A stretch of DNA of 64,000 bases, from contig CALUXD010000002.1 in the NCBI GenBank assembly GCA_944324665.1, positions 416,694-480,693 on the forward strand, given 5' to 3'. Of this stretch, positions 15,929 through 23,888 are shown piece by piece. The notes under the pieces were generated by a model. That model was not told the DNA's origin and searched no databases. It saw only the letters and a list, made by a program, of their open reading frames with translations. Each line of letters begins with the position of its first letter. Position 1 is the stretch's first letter. Source of the DNA: Candidatus Proelusimicrobium volucris. GTDB lineage: Bacteria > Elusimicrobiota > Elusimicrobia > Elusimicrobiales > Elusimicrobiaceae. Both the position numbers and the translations under genes were made by a program.

Positions 15929-16696
15929 TTAGTCTTTCCTTACTACCGGCGTGGTGTTTTGCTGTTTCGTCCACTTGCCTTCGGCTTTGTCTATGTATTG
16001 GAAGTATTCATTGGTGAATCCCCCTTGGAAACAAGACTTGTAGTGGAAAGTGTTTACCTTGCCGCTGTCCAATAGTTTATTAAAAACGCCTGGGCCCGTC
16101 ATATTGAACACTCCTCCGATAGTATTTTCCTCTATATTGCGTTTAATTTGCTCGATAATTTTACCGATTATGGGGTTATTGGGCGCGGCGGCAATAAATG
16201 AATTGCATATTCTGCCGTCTTTAAGTTTAAGGAATTTTTCGGTATCTTCGGGTTTTATCAGTTTATCCAAGGATACTACGGTTGTGGCGTCGATATCCAA
16301 ATATACTCCGCCGTATTTGTACAATACCAGTACACGCCAAAAATCGGCTTGCGCGGCGCCTATTTGTATTCTGGAATATGCGTCATAAATATCCTGAGGA
16401 TAGTTTTCTTTTATGAACTCGGCCCTGGCCTCCGTAGATACGAAACGATGCTCATAAGTAGGCGACATATGTCTGTTTACCCAATAGTTGAAATATACGG
16501 GCAAAGTAAACTTATCGGTAAAATTGGTCTGCCAAATTATGCGCGGGATTTTCTGTTCGTATTTTGCTTTTTTCAAAGGTTGGGTATGGGGCGGAACAGT
16601 AAAGCGCTTCTTGGGAAAAAGATATTGATAGACATAGCATAGATGTTTAAAAATGTTACCGCTTAGCAGCAGCAGTCCCTTGTATACGGAAAGCAT
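15929..16696 (-). CDS. GT32-type glycosyltransferase with DXD motif
   Basis: A 255-residue glycosyltransferase of the Gly_transf_sug / OCH1-like group (GT32). Conserved features are IPRIIWQTNF, QADFWRVLVLYKYGGVYLDID, where the DID at the end is the metal- and nucleotide-sugar-binding DXD motif, and the later NSFIAAAPNNPII and TGPGVFNKLL. An N-terminal hydrophobic stretch (about 4-25) could anchor it to the membrane. It probably adds a sugar to a capsular or lipopolysaccharide glycan; donor and acceptor are unknown. It stands alone, about 5 kb from the polysaccharide locus, with a GAGGT ribosome-binding site and its own terminator at 15869. Confidence 0.85.
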   Translation of the reverse strand: MLSVYKGLLLLSGNIFKHLCYVYQYLFPKKRFTVPPHTQPLKKAKYEQKIPRIIWQTNFTDKFTLPVYFNYWVNRHMSPTYEHRFVSTEARAEFIKENYPQDIYDAYSRIQIGAAQADFWRVLVLYKYGGVYLDIDATTVVSLDKLIKPEDTEKFLKLKDGRICNSFIAAAPNNPIIGKIIEQIKRNIEENTIGGVFNMTGPGVFNKLLDSGKVNTFHYKSCFQGGFTNEYFQYIDKAEGKWTKQQNTTPVVRKD

Positions 16697-16855
16697 AGAA
16701 TATACCTCTTTTTCGTTTATGTTTTTGACGTAAAAACGTTGTCTTATGCCAAGATTATAATAAATAAGATTATTCTTTTCAATCGTAGAGATTATCTACG
16801 CGTGCGGAAAGAATTTGATTTGAGCGCGGGGTTTGTTTCTGATTATTATGCAGAA

Positions 16856-16884
16856 TAAAAAACCCCTCTTTTTGAGGGGTTTCA
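16856..16884 (-). terminator. Intrinsic terminator of the ferritin-VIT gene
   Basis: Arms AACCCCTC (16861-16868) and GAGGGGTT (16874-16881) around a T-rich loop give a T-run after the stem on the - strand. Confidence 0.85.
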
Positions 16885-16902
16885 GGGTCGTTAAAGCTAT
16901 TT

Positions 16903-17784
16903 CTATATATCGATATTTAAGAAATATCTCGCCAAAAGGCCGATGACGAAGGATATTATCGCCACGCCCAAGCTTATCCCCGCCATCTCGCCAAAGCGTT
17001 TAAAGAACGGCAGACTCTTTGCCACCGATACATAATAATTGAAGATGAATATTATCAGTATCATTATCGCCAGCATTGAAAATAAAGCGCAGAGGTACAT
17101 ATCCTGCGGGTAAATCAGATAAGGCGCTACCAGCAATACTACCGTTATAAGATAGGCTATGCCCGTATAAACGCTGGCTTTTAAAGCTTTATCGTTGCCG
17201 CTGGCTCGTTCGGCCAGATAGTTTGAAGCCGCCATAGATAAAGTGGCCGATATGCCCGTTATTATACCTGCAAGAGCGACCAGGCGGGTATTGGCCAAAG
17301 CCAGAGTAAGGCCCGCTATCGTGCCCGTAAGCTCGACAAGCGCGTCGTTAAGGCCAAGCACCATCGCTCCTACGTATTTAAGGCGTTCTTCGTCCAAAAG
17401 GTCTATCAGGGCGGCCTCGTGCGCCTTTTCCTGGGCGATTATATCGTTTATATTGCTTATTTTATCTTGCAGAAGGCGCATATCCTCTATGCCTTGATAT
17501 TCGTTTTTCTCCATCAGCTTTATGACGAATGTATACCCAAATAATATTGACATCAAACCGTAGCACAAAATTTTTGCTCTAGAGGGCTTGGCTTTTTCGC
17601 CGAGGTGTCTTTCCCACAACAATGCGTGTTCGTGTTCTTCGGAAGATATTTTTAAAAGGACTTCTTTATTCTTTTCGTTTTTTTCTCTCTTTGCTATGTT
17701 TTTGTATATTATCGAGGCGGTTATCTCGTCGCGCTGATATTTGCGCATAAGATTTTTTTCGTACGGAGTATATTGTTCTTGCAT
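16903..17784 (-). CDS. Ferritin-like/VIT1-CCC1 fusion membrane protein
   Basis: A 293-residue protein combining an N-terminal rubrerythrin-like di-iron helical domain (residues 1 to about 140, with EKNLMRKYQRDE, KISSEEHEHALLWERH and the later AQEKAHEAALIDLLDEE as probable iron-ligand helices) and a C-terminal VIT1/CCC1 membrane domain of about five helices starting at GAMVLGLNDALVELTG. VIT1 family proteins move Fe2+ or Mn2+, and ferritin-VIT fusions such as MbfA export iron under peroxide stress. The protein lies in the inner membrane and most likely removes excess iron or manganese. AGAAGG precedes the start and a hairpin follows. The transport direction is inferred from the family. Confidence 0.88.
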   Translation of the reverse strand: MQEQYTPYEKNLMRKYQRDEITASIIYKNIAKREKNEKNKEVLLKISSEEHEHALLWERHLGEKAKPSRAKILCYGLMSILFGYTFVIKLMEKNEYQGIEDMRLLQDKISNINDIIAQEKAHEAALIDLLDEERLKYVGAMVLGLNDALVELTGTIAGLTLALANTRLVALAGIITGISATLSMAASNYLAERASGNDKALKASVYTGIAYLITVVLLVAPYLIYPQDMYLCALFSMLAIMILIIFIFNYYVSVAKSLPFFKRFGEMAGISLGVAIISFVIGLLARYFLNIDI

Positions 17785-17818
17785 AGATTACCTTCTTAAA
17801 ATATGGAAATATATTAAA

Positions 17819-18250
17819 TTATATCTTTTTATGAAGGTTCCTTCTTCCTTTGTTTTTGCGATACCAATGCGTTTTTTGGGCGATTTTTTGAGCTAGTCTT
17901 TCCCGTATTAACGCCAAGTCTTTGTCTGAAGGGGACCAAGCCCCAAATAGATTGTGTTGCAGAAAAATATTTCTGGGGAATATACGCCTGGCATCAAGTT
18001 TGTAGCCTCGGCGTTTGAGTTCCTTTTTAAGGGCTTCGTATCTTTCGTCAAGGTATTTGCCTTTATCGTAGAAGAATTTCACGTGCCCACGCCCGAGCAT
18101 AAATTCTGGCGGGATATCTTCGGGTTTGAAGCCTCTTTTGCTCTTTAGGCTGCGCTTAAGTGCGGCGGGAATCATAAAGATTTCGCGGTATTCGGCCATA
18201 AGGTGCTGGTCGTAAAGTTCGCGCGGATTTAGCAAATTTATTCTTGTCAT
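17819..18250 (-). CDS. denV: Pyrimidine dimer DNA glycosylase / AP lyase, T4 endonuclease V-like
   Basis: A 143-residue DNA repair enzyme that would cleave the glycosidic bond of UV-induced pyrimidine dimers and nick the backbone. I set the start at 18250 (MTRINLL), not at 18292, because the active N-terminus is Thr2 after Met removal, as in phage T4 DenV. Thr2, Arg22 and Glu23 (MAEYRE) all fall at the same positions as in T4. Other matches are DQHLMAEYREI, LGRGHVKFFYDKGKYL, LKRRGYKL and the C-terminal RLAQKIAQKTHWYRKN. The start is preceded by GGGGGT. Homologues are found in phages and scattered bacteria, which suggests horizontal spread. It stands between an iron transporter and a MATE exporter with no visible SOS operator. 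Confidence 0.95.
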   Translation of the reverse strand: MTRINLLNPRELYDQHLMAEYREIFMIPAALKRSLKSKRGFKPEDIPPEFMLGRGHVKFFYDKGKYLDERYEALKKELKRRGYKLDARRIFPRNIFLQHNLFGAWSPSDKDLALIRERLAQKIAQKTHWYRKNKGRRNLHKKI

Positions 18251-18318
18251 ACTACCCCCGTAATAGTATAAGGGCGCGGGCGCGCTTTTCAATGGGCGAG
18301 GCAGGAGCCTTTCGGGAT

Positions 18319-18327
18319 TGATATAAT
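18319..18327 (+). promoter_or_regulatory. Extended -10 of a probable leaderless MATE gene
   Basis: TGA-TATAAT has its hexamer starting 12 bases before the ATG at 18334. No Shine-Dalgarno sequence lies between. Confidence 0.6.
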
Positions 18328-18333
18328 TTATAT

Positions 18334-19629
18334 ATGAACAGAGAAATCCTTCGCCTTGCTATCCCAAATATAATAGCCAATATAACTGTCCCTATTTTGG
18401 GTATGACCGATACGGCAATATCGGGGCATTTGTCATCTTCTCTGTATATAGGGGCGATAGCGGCCGCGGCGGTGATATTCAATTTTTTGTATTGGAATTT
18501 TTCTTTTTTGAGAATGGGCACCAGCGGTTTTACCGCCCAAGCGCTGGGCGCGCGCGATTTGAGAGAAACTACCGCCGTCTTGTGCCGCTCGCTTTTTACG
18601 GCTGTATCGGCCGGCGCGGTATTGATAATACTGCAAAGCCTAATCTTTGAGGTTGCGTTTTTCTTTCTTAAAGCTTCGGCCGAAGTAAAAGAGCTTGCCG
18701 CCCAATACTTCTACGTTTATATATGGTCAGCCCCGTTCGCTTTGGCGATGTTCGCGTTTTCGGGCTGGTTTATAGGAATGCAAAACGCCAAAGCGCCTAT
18801 GGCGATAGCGATAAGCGCGAACTTGGCTAATATTGCGGCCAGCCTAATATTCGTATTCGTTTTCGATATGGAAATTAAGGGGATAGCGTTAGGTTCGTTG
18901 GTGGCGCAAATACTTTCTTGCGCTTTGGCTGCTTTAATTTGGCTTAAATATTACGGCAAATTAAGGCGTTATATAAGCCTTGGGTGTTTGAAGTCAGCGC
19001 AAGGCTTCAAGGCGTTTTTCAAGGTAAACAGGGATATATTCATAAGAAGTTTCGGCTTGATTATGGTAACGGTGTTTTTTACTGGCATCTCGGCGCGGCG
19101 GGGCGATATTTTCTTGGCGGCGAACAGCTTGCTTATGCAGCTTTTTTTGTTGTTTTCCTACATTATGGACGGGTTCGCTTTCGCGGCGGAGGCTTTAAGC
19201 GGCAAATATTACGGCGCGAAGAACTATTTAAAACTTATAAAAATCGTAAAGAGGATATTTCTTTGGGGTTTTTGCCTTAGCGGAGTATTTGCTTTCCTCT
19301 ATCTTGGATTTACGTATCTCATTTTGAATATTCTTACCGATAAAACCGAAGTAATCGCCATGGCTATGAATTATAAATATTGGGCGGTATTGATCCCCTT
19401 TGCCGGCTTTGCGGCGTTTTTGTGGGACGGCGTATTCGTGGGAATAACTGCGGCGCGGCAGATGCGTAACTCGATGTTGTTTGCGGTGGGGATGTTCTTT
19501 GCGCTTTATTGGCTGCTTTCCCCTGCATTGGATAACAATGCCTTATGGCTGGCGTTTTTGGCTTATCTTTCCATACGCGGATTGGCGCAGTTTTCATACT
19601 TCGGCAAGATAAAGAAGCGGTTTAAATAG
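18334..19629 (+). CDS. MATE-family efflux transporter (DinF/NorM type)
   Basis: A 431-residue membrane protein with 12 hydrophobic segments in two homologous halves, typical of MATE exporters. The N-terminus (REILRLAIPNIIANITVPIL, then GMTDTAISGHL) and the later GFTAQALGARD are strong family signatures; the length and spacing point to the DinF-like branch. It would export toxic cations or drugs using a Na+ or H+ gradient. The gene is divergent from the pyrimidine dimer glycosylase gene, has an extended -10 almost touching its ATG, and no ribosome-binding site. The substrate is unknown. Confidence 0.92.
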   Translation: MNREILRLAIPNIIANITVPILGMTDTAISGHLSSSLYIGAIAAAAVIFNFLYWNFSFLRMGTSGFTAQALGARDLRETTAVLCRSLFTAVSAGAVLIILQSLIFEVAFFFLKASAEVKELAAQYFYVYIWSAPFALAMFAFSGWFIGMQNAKAPMAIAISANLANIAASLIFVFVFDMEIKGIALGSLVAQILSCALAALIWLKYYGKLRRYISLGCLKSAQGFKAFFKVNRDIFIRSFGLIMVTVFFTGISARRGDIFLAANSLLMQLFLLFSYIMDGFAFAAEALSGKYYGAKNYLKLIKIVKRIFLWGFCLSGVFAFLYLGFTYLILNILTDKTEVIAMAMNYKYWAVLIPFAGFAAFLWDGVFVGITAARQMRNSMLFAVGMFFALYWLLSPALDNNALWLAFLAYLSIRGLAQFSYFGKIKKRFK

Positions 19630-19693
19630 ACTTCCGCGAACGCGTTGGAAAAATCGAAAACGGAAAAAAGGGCGCTTTTCGCTCTCAAAAAAG

Positions 19694-19699
19694 TATAAT
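19694..19699 (+). promoter_or_regulatory. -10 box of the pfp promoter
   Basis: TATAAT predicts a start near 19706 and a leader of about 32 bases ending in AGGAGAG before the ATG at 19738. This is an ordinary leadered gene, in contrast to several neighbours. Confidence 0.5.
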
Positions 19700-19737
19700 A
19701 TTATTAACTTATATATTTAATATAGGAGAGTTACATC

Positions 19738-21438
19738 ATGGCCACTAAAAAGTGCAACAAGAAATGTGCGCCTCAAGAGTGCTCGCAGCTTCAGCAGCAC
19801 AGAGGCAAGTTTAAACCTGTACTTCCCAATATTTTAAAGAACGGGCCCGCGTCCGTTAAAGTGAAAGCGGGCAAACCGACTAAAAGCGTCGCCGATCAAG
19901 CAAAGGTAAAAAAGATTTTCCCCCATACTTACGGTATGCCGGAAATAGCTTTCGTCAAGGGCGCCAATTCGGCCGTATCAAAGAAACCCATTAACGCGGC
20001 GGTAGTGCTTTCCGGCGGGCAGGCTCCGGGCGGCCATAATGTTATAGCCGGCCTTTTGGACGGATTTAAAAAGGCCAATTCCAGAAATAAACTTTTCGGT
20101 TTCTTGGGCGGGCCCAGCGGCGTAATCGATTGCAACTTCATAGAGATTACCCCCACCTTAATGGATAAATTCAGAAATACCGGCGGATTTGACTTGATAC
20201 AGTCCGGCAGAACGAAAATTGAAACCGACGAACAGTTAAGCAAAGCCAAAGAAAATATCGTAAACAATAAAATTTCTGCCTTTGTGGTAGTCGGCGGTGA
20301 CGATTCCAACACCAATGCCGGCGTAATAGCCGAATATCTTAAAAAAGAAGGCGTGGACGCCAGCGTAATCGGCGTACCTAAGACGATAGACGGTGATTTG
20401 AAAAACGAACAGATAGAAACCTCCTTCGGTTTTGATACCGCCACCAAAATCTATGCGGAAATGGTCGGCAATATCTGCCGCGACGTAAATTCCGCCAGGA
20501 AATACTGGCACTTCGTGCGCCTTATGGGCAGGAGCGCCTCTCACATCACTTTGGAAGTGGCTTTAAAAACCCACCCCAATATTACTTTGATAGGCGAGGA
20601 AGTCCTGGCCAAAAAAATGACTTTGGCCCAAATCGTGGACTATTTGGCCAAAATCGTGGCGGCAAGAGCCAAAGACGGCAAAAACTTCGGCGTAGTATTG
20701 GTGCCGGAAGGTTTGATAGAGTTTATCCCGGAGATGAAAGAACTCATCGCCGCTTTAAACGACCTCTTGGCCGACAATGAGGAAGCCCTTTCCAAATTGA
20801 ACAAAGTTTCCGAAAAGAAAGAGTTTGTAATTTCCAAACTGCCCAAGAAACTGGCCGACTTGATGAAATCCCTGCCCGAAGGCATCGCCTCCCAGCTTAT
20901 GTTGGACAGAGATCCGCACGGCAATGTTCAGGTATCTTTGATAGAGACGGAAAAACTCTTAATCGAAATGCTTCGCGCCAGGCTTGCCCAACTCAAGAAA
21001 GAAGGCAAATATAACGGCAAATTTTCGGCCATTACGCACTTCTTCGGCTATGAAGGGCGTTGCGGCGTGCCTTCCAACTTCGACGCCAATTATACCTACG
21101 CTTTGGGCTACAACGCGGCGGTATTGGCTTTGAACAAATGCAGCGGGTATCTTTCTTCCGTAAGGAATTTGGTCAAAAGCCCCAAAGATTGGGCTTGCGG
21201 CGGCATTCCTCTGACCATGATGATGAACATTGAAAGAAGAAAGGGCAAGGAAAAACCCGTAATAAGGAAAGCGCTCGTAGACCTTAAAGGCGAACCGTTT
21301 AAGCAGCTTGCCAAGAACAGAGAGCTTTGGGCCAAAACCGAAAGCTATTTGTTCCCCGGCCCTATGCAGTTCTTCGGCCCGGAAGAGGTTACCGATATGA
21401 CTACCGAAACCTTAAAATACGAGCATAAAAAGAAATAA
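19738..21438 (+). CDS. pfp: Pyrophosphate-fructose 6-phosphate 1-phosphotransferase (long type)
   Basis: A 566-residue glycolytic enzyme that reversibly phosphorylates fructose 6-phosphate with pyrophosphate. The PPi signature GGDDSN (residues 186-191) has Asp where ATP-dependent enzymes have Gly, and PKTIDGD (214-220) holds the catalytic Asp and the lysine typical of PPi-PFK. Also visible are SGGQAPGGHN (92-101) and MGRSASH (273-279). The length, about 550, fits the long group II PPi-PFKs of plants, spirochaetes and many anaerobes. An unusual N-terminal leader (C6, C10, C15 in the first 15 residues) precedes the fold. AGGAGAG precedes the start, and a strong hairpin follows the stop. Confidence 0.95.
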   Translation: MATKKCNKKCAPQECSQLQQHRGKFKPVLPNILKNGPASVKVKAGKPTKSVADQAKVKKIFPHTYGMPEIAFVKGANSAVSKKPINAAVVLSGGQAPGGHNVIAGLLDGFKKANSRNKLFGFLGGPSGVIDCNFIEITPTLMDKFRNTGGFDLIQSGRTKIETDEQLSKAKENIVNNKISAFVVVGGDDSNTNAGVIAEYLKKEGVDASVIGVPKTIDGDLKNEQIETSFGFDTATKIYAEMVGNICRDVNSARKYWHFVRLMGRSASHITLEVALKTHPNITLIGEEVLAKKMTLAQIVDYLAKIVAARAKDGKNFGVVLVPEGLIEFIPEMKELIAALNDLLADNEEALSKLNKVSEKKEFVISKLPKKLADLMKSLPEGIASQLMLDRDPHGNVQVSLIETEKLLIEMLRARLAQLKKEGKYNGKFSAITHFFGYEGRCGVPSNFDANYTYALGYNAAVLALNKCSGYLSSVRNLVKSPKDWACGGIPLTMMMNIERRKGKEKPVIRKALVDLKGEPFKQLAKNRELWAKTESYLFPGPMQFFGPEEVTDMTTETLKYEHKKK

Positions 21439-21455
21439 AAATTCTTTGAACTCAC

Positions 21456-21489
21456 AAATCCCCGCCTTTTTATATGGCGGGGATTTTTA
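21456..21489 (+). terminator. Intrinsic terminator after pfp
   Basis: The arms AAATCCCCGCC and GGCGGGGATTT flank a T-rich loop and are followed by a T-run. Confidence 0.92.
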
Positions 21490-21499
21490 TTTTCTATTT

Positions 21500-21508
21500 T
21501 GATATTAT
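21500..21508 (+). promoter_or_regulatory. Extended -10 of a probable leaderless rmuC promoter
   Basis: TGA-TATTAT; the hexamer begins 12 bases before the ATG at 21515. No Shine-Dalgarno sequence is present. Confidence 0.55.
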
Positions 21509-21514
21509 GTAACT

Positions 21515-22858
21515 ATGTCAATAATTATAATTCTTATTTTGGCGGTTATAGCCGCCGCTCTTACGGCGTGGGTTTTCCTCCTGAAAAAGGAAAACGACGC
21601 CAAAAACAAAGATTTCGCCGATATATCTGCCAAAGCTGCCGTTTTGGAGAACGAGAACAAAAACCTTTCCGCCCTCAACCAAAAATGTGAAAGCGAACTT
21701 AAAGACACTCAAAACTTGAACGAGAGCCTCAAAAATGAGCTTTCCGCCCTCAAAGCCAAAGAGGCCGAACTAAAGGCCGTAAAACAAAATTTGGAAGATA
21801 ATTTCGCCCGCCAACAGGCCTCCTTTGACAAACTTCAGGCTTCTGCTAAGGATAACTTCCGCCAGCTGGCCGACGAAGTTTTTAAAACAAAAATATCGGA
21901 GCTCAAAACCGAAAGCAAAGAAATCGTAGCCCCTTTAAACACAAATTTGGAGAAACTGCAGGATAAACTTTCCAGAATGCAGAACTTAAACGAAAACCTG
22001 CAAAAAGAAGCCGCTAACCTTACCAAGGCGCTTCAGTTCAGCGGGAAAACTCAGGGCAACTTCGGGGAAATGATATTGGAAGAAGTTCTGGAAGCTTGCG
22101 GCCTTAAAAAGGGTGTAAATTATGAGGTGCAGGCCACCTTGCATTCCGACGAGGGCAAACCTTACCGCCCTGATTGCATAGTAAATTTGCCCGACCAACG
22201 ATATATAGTAATAGACTCTAAAATGTCTTTAACGGCTTACACGAAATTTGTTTCAGAAGAAGATTCCGAACTAAAAGCCAAATATTTGCAGGACCATATA
22301 GAATCCATCGAAAAACACATCAAAGAATTATCGGCAAAAAAATATCAGGATTTAAAAGAAATCAAAGGCCGCACGCCGGATTTTGTAATGATGTTCGTAC
22401 CCATAGAATATGCCTATATGGCCGCTTTGGACGCCAAACGCGATTTGGGCATTTTCGCGGGCGGCAAGCGCATAGCGGTGGTGACGGCCTCCTCCCTTAT
22501 ACCTATCCTTAAAACGGTGGAAAGCCTATGGCGCATAAGCACCAGCCAAAAAGAAATGGACGAGATAATTAGAATAGGCTCTGCAATACATACCCAAGCC
22601 GCATCGTTTTTAGAGAATATGCAGGAGCTTAGAAACGGCATAAACAAAGCGGGGCAGGCCTTTAACAAGTCGATGACGTCGCTAGACGGCGGAAGAGGTA
22701 TTTTGCTCTACGCAAAAAAACTTGAAGAGCTGGGCGTTAAAGGTAAAAAGAACCTGCCGCAGGACAAATCGGCGGGAGTTAAAGTCCCCCTTCTGGGACA
22801 GCCCGAAGAGAATACAACAGACGAAACCTCCGACAGTTTGTTTGAAGACGTGGACTGA
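21515..22858 (+). CDS. rmuC: RmuC family DNA recombination protein
   Basis: A 447-residue protein of the RmuC family, which limits inversions at short inverted repeats. It has an N-terminal membrane anchor (about 2-23), a long coiled coil (about 28-170) and the RmuC nuclease-like core from about 175: GNFGEMILEEVLEACGL, YRPDCIVNLPDQRYIVIDSK (the PD-(D/E)XK-like site, with D and K at the end), DFVMMFVPIEYAYMAAL and SSLIPILKTVESLWR. The acidic C-terminal tail is variable. The gene is monocistronic, between the pfp terminator and a converging disrupted gene, and its -10 box touches the ATG, suggesting a leaderless message. Confidence 0.94.
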   Translation: MSIIIILILAVIAAALTAWVFLLKKENDAKNKDFADISAKAAVLENENKNLSALNQKCESELKDTQNLNESLKNELSALKAKEAELKAVKQNLEDNFARQQASFDKLQASAKDNFRQLADEVFKTKISELKTESKEIVAPLNTNLEKLQDKLSRMQNLNENLQKEAANLTKALQFSGKTQGNFGEMILEEVLEACGLKKGVNYEVQATLHSDEGKPYRPDCIVNLPDQRYIVIDSKMSLTAYTKFVSEEDSELKAKYLQDHIESIEKHIKELSAKKYQDLKEIKGRTPDFVMMFVPIEYAYMAALDAKRDLGIFAGGKRIAVVTASSLIPILKTVESLWRISTSQKEMDEIIRIGSAIHTQAASFLENMQELRNGINKAGQAFNKSMTSLDGGRGILLYAKKLEELGVKGKKNLPQDKSAGVKVPLLGQPEENTTDETSDSLFEDVD

Positions 22859-22860
22859 TA

Positions 22861-23888
22861 CTACTCTTCGTCAGATATATTATCGTTGCTCATCGGGATA
22901 TTGTTAGGATTTGTTTCTTTCAATATCAGCGGTATGTAAATATCGTCTATTTTTAAGCCATGGTCAAACCCGTAGGAAGGCAAGTCTTTGCTTTGTAAAA
23001 GGTTATTTTGCCAAAAAGAATCGTCCAGCAAAAACTTTTCCCTAAAAGAATCGTATCCTTTAAAAAGCCCCGCGTTATAGAATATATTATTGTCAAAATA
23101 GGGGTCAGAAAGCCGAGTCTTATCGTCTTTTTAAGGAAGCTCTTGATAGTCAAGGTCGGTATAAAAAAGGAATTTATTTTTCCGCCGATATGTGCTATAC
23201 CAGCCACGCCGTCGTGCCCCTTTTGATCTGCGGGCAACATTAAAGGCGAACCTGAAGTGCCGCCAAGTACAGAAGGCAAAACGTTTATAAGAGGATATTT
23301 TGACGTCTTATCTTGTTCAAACATAAGCAAGGGCTTTTTTATGAAACGAAAACCGTTGCCCGGATATCCTATTGTATATAGTCCCCCGCCGGTTTGAGGC
23401 ATAGGCTTCAAAGACAAAGGCAAAGGTTTATATCTATCCAAAACACGGATATCCTTGGGGAGCAGCAAAGCCAAATCCATTCCTTCCCTATCGGTAGTTT
23501 TGGCAATTACGTCGGCCTCAAACATATTGAAATCGCTGTCAAAAAGATGGACTTGGCTGGCTTTTCCTACGGCATGCCTGTTGGTAAGAAGAAACTTCAT
23601 TCCCAAATATTCCGTTAGGAAAGCGGTGGCATTATATCTGTTGTTCAACCATAGAGAAAAGACACTCTTTCTGTAAGGAGATACATCATATGAGCTCATT
23701 TTGCTGCGCCAAGAATCAAGATAGTTCGTAGTGCCGAATATATCCGACAAATCTAATTTTATAAGATTATAGAAAATTTGCTTTTCCGTTTTGTCGTAGG
23801 GCACATGGGATAAAGATCTTGCCGTCATATTAGGGATCATACTTTCGTCGCTTCCCTTAAAATTTCCCAGAAAAGGATTGGTATAGAC
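22861..23888 (-). pseudogene. Trypsin-like serine protease segment, frameshifted and separated from the large secreted protein by TAG
   Basis: This reading frame continues directly from the TAG of the upstream 1325-codon gene in the same frame, with 16 open codons (VYTNPFLGNFKGSDES) before the first ATG at 23840. From that ATG, the chymotrypsin-fold triad can be seen: His89 in LTNRHAVG, Asp122 in EGMDLALLL, Ser196 in LGGTSGSPL. At the five-T run 23128-23132 the frame that looks biological shifts by one base: the continuing frame gives a hydrophobic tail of about 55 residues ending at 22953, whereas the -1 frame reads KDDKTRLSDPYFDNN and on to SNDNISDEE at TAG 22861. The C-terminal segment in the -1 frame has normal amphipathic composition. 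Either an inactivated gene, an assembly homopolymer error, or programmed recoding. Confidence 0.7.

Noticed and set aside
18251-18292. Upstream start for the pyrimidine dimer glycosylase giving 157 residues
   Set aside because: The catalytic residue must be the second residue (Thr2), which fits only the start at 18250, and that start has a GGGGGT ribosome-binding site.
23128-23132. Programmed -1 frameshifting of the classic A AAA AAG type
   Set aside because: The required first A of the heptamer is T here, and I see no strong stimulatory stem close behind; mutation or assembly error is simpler.
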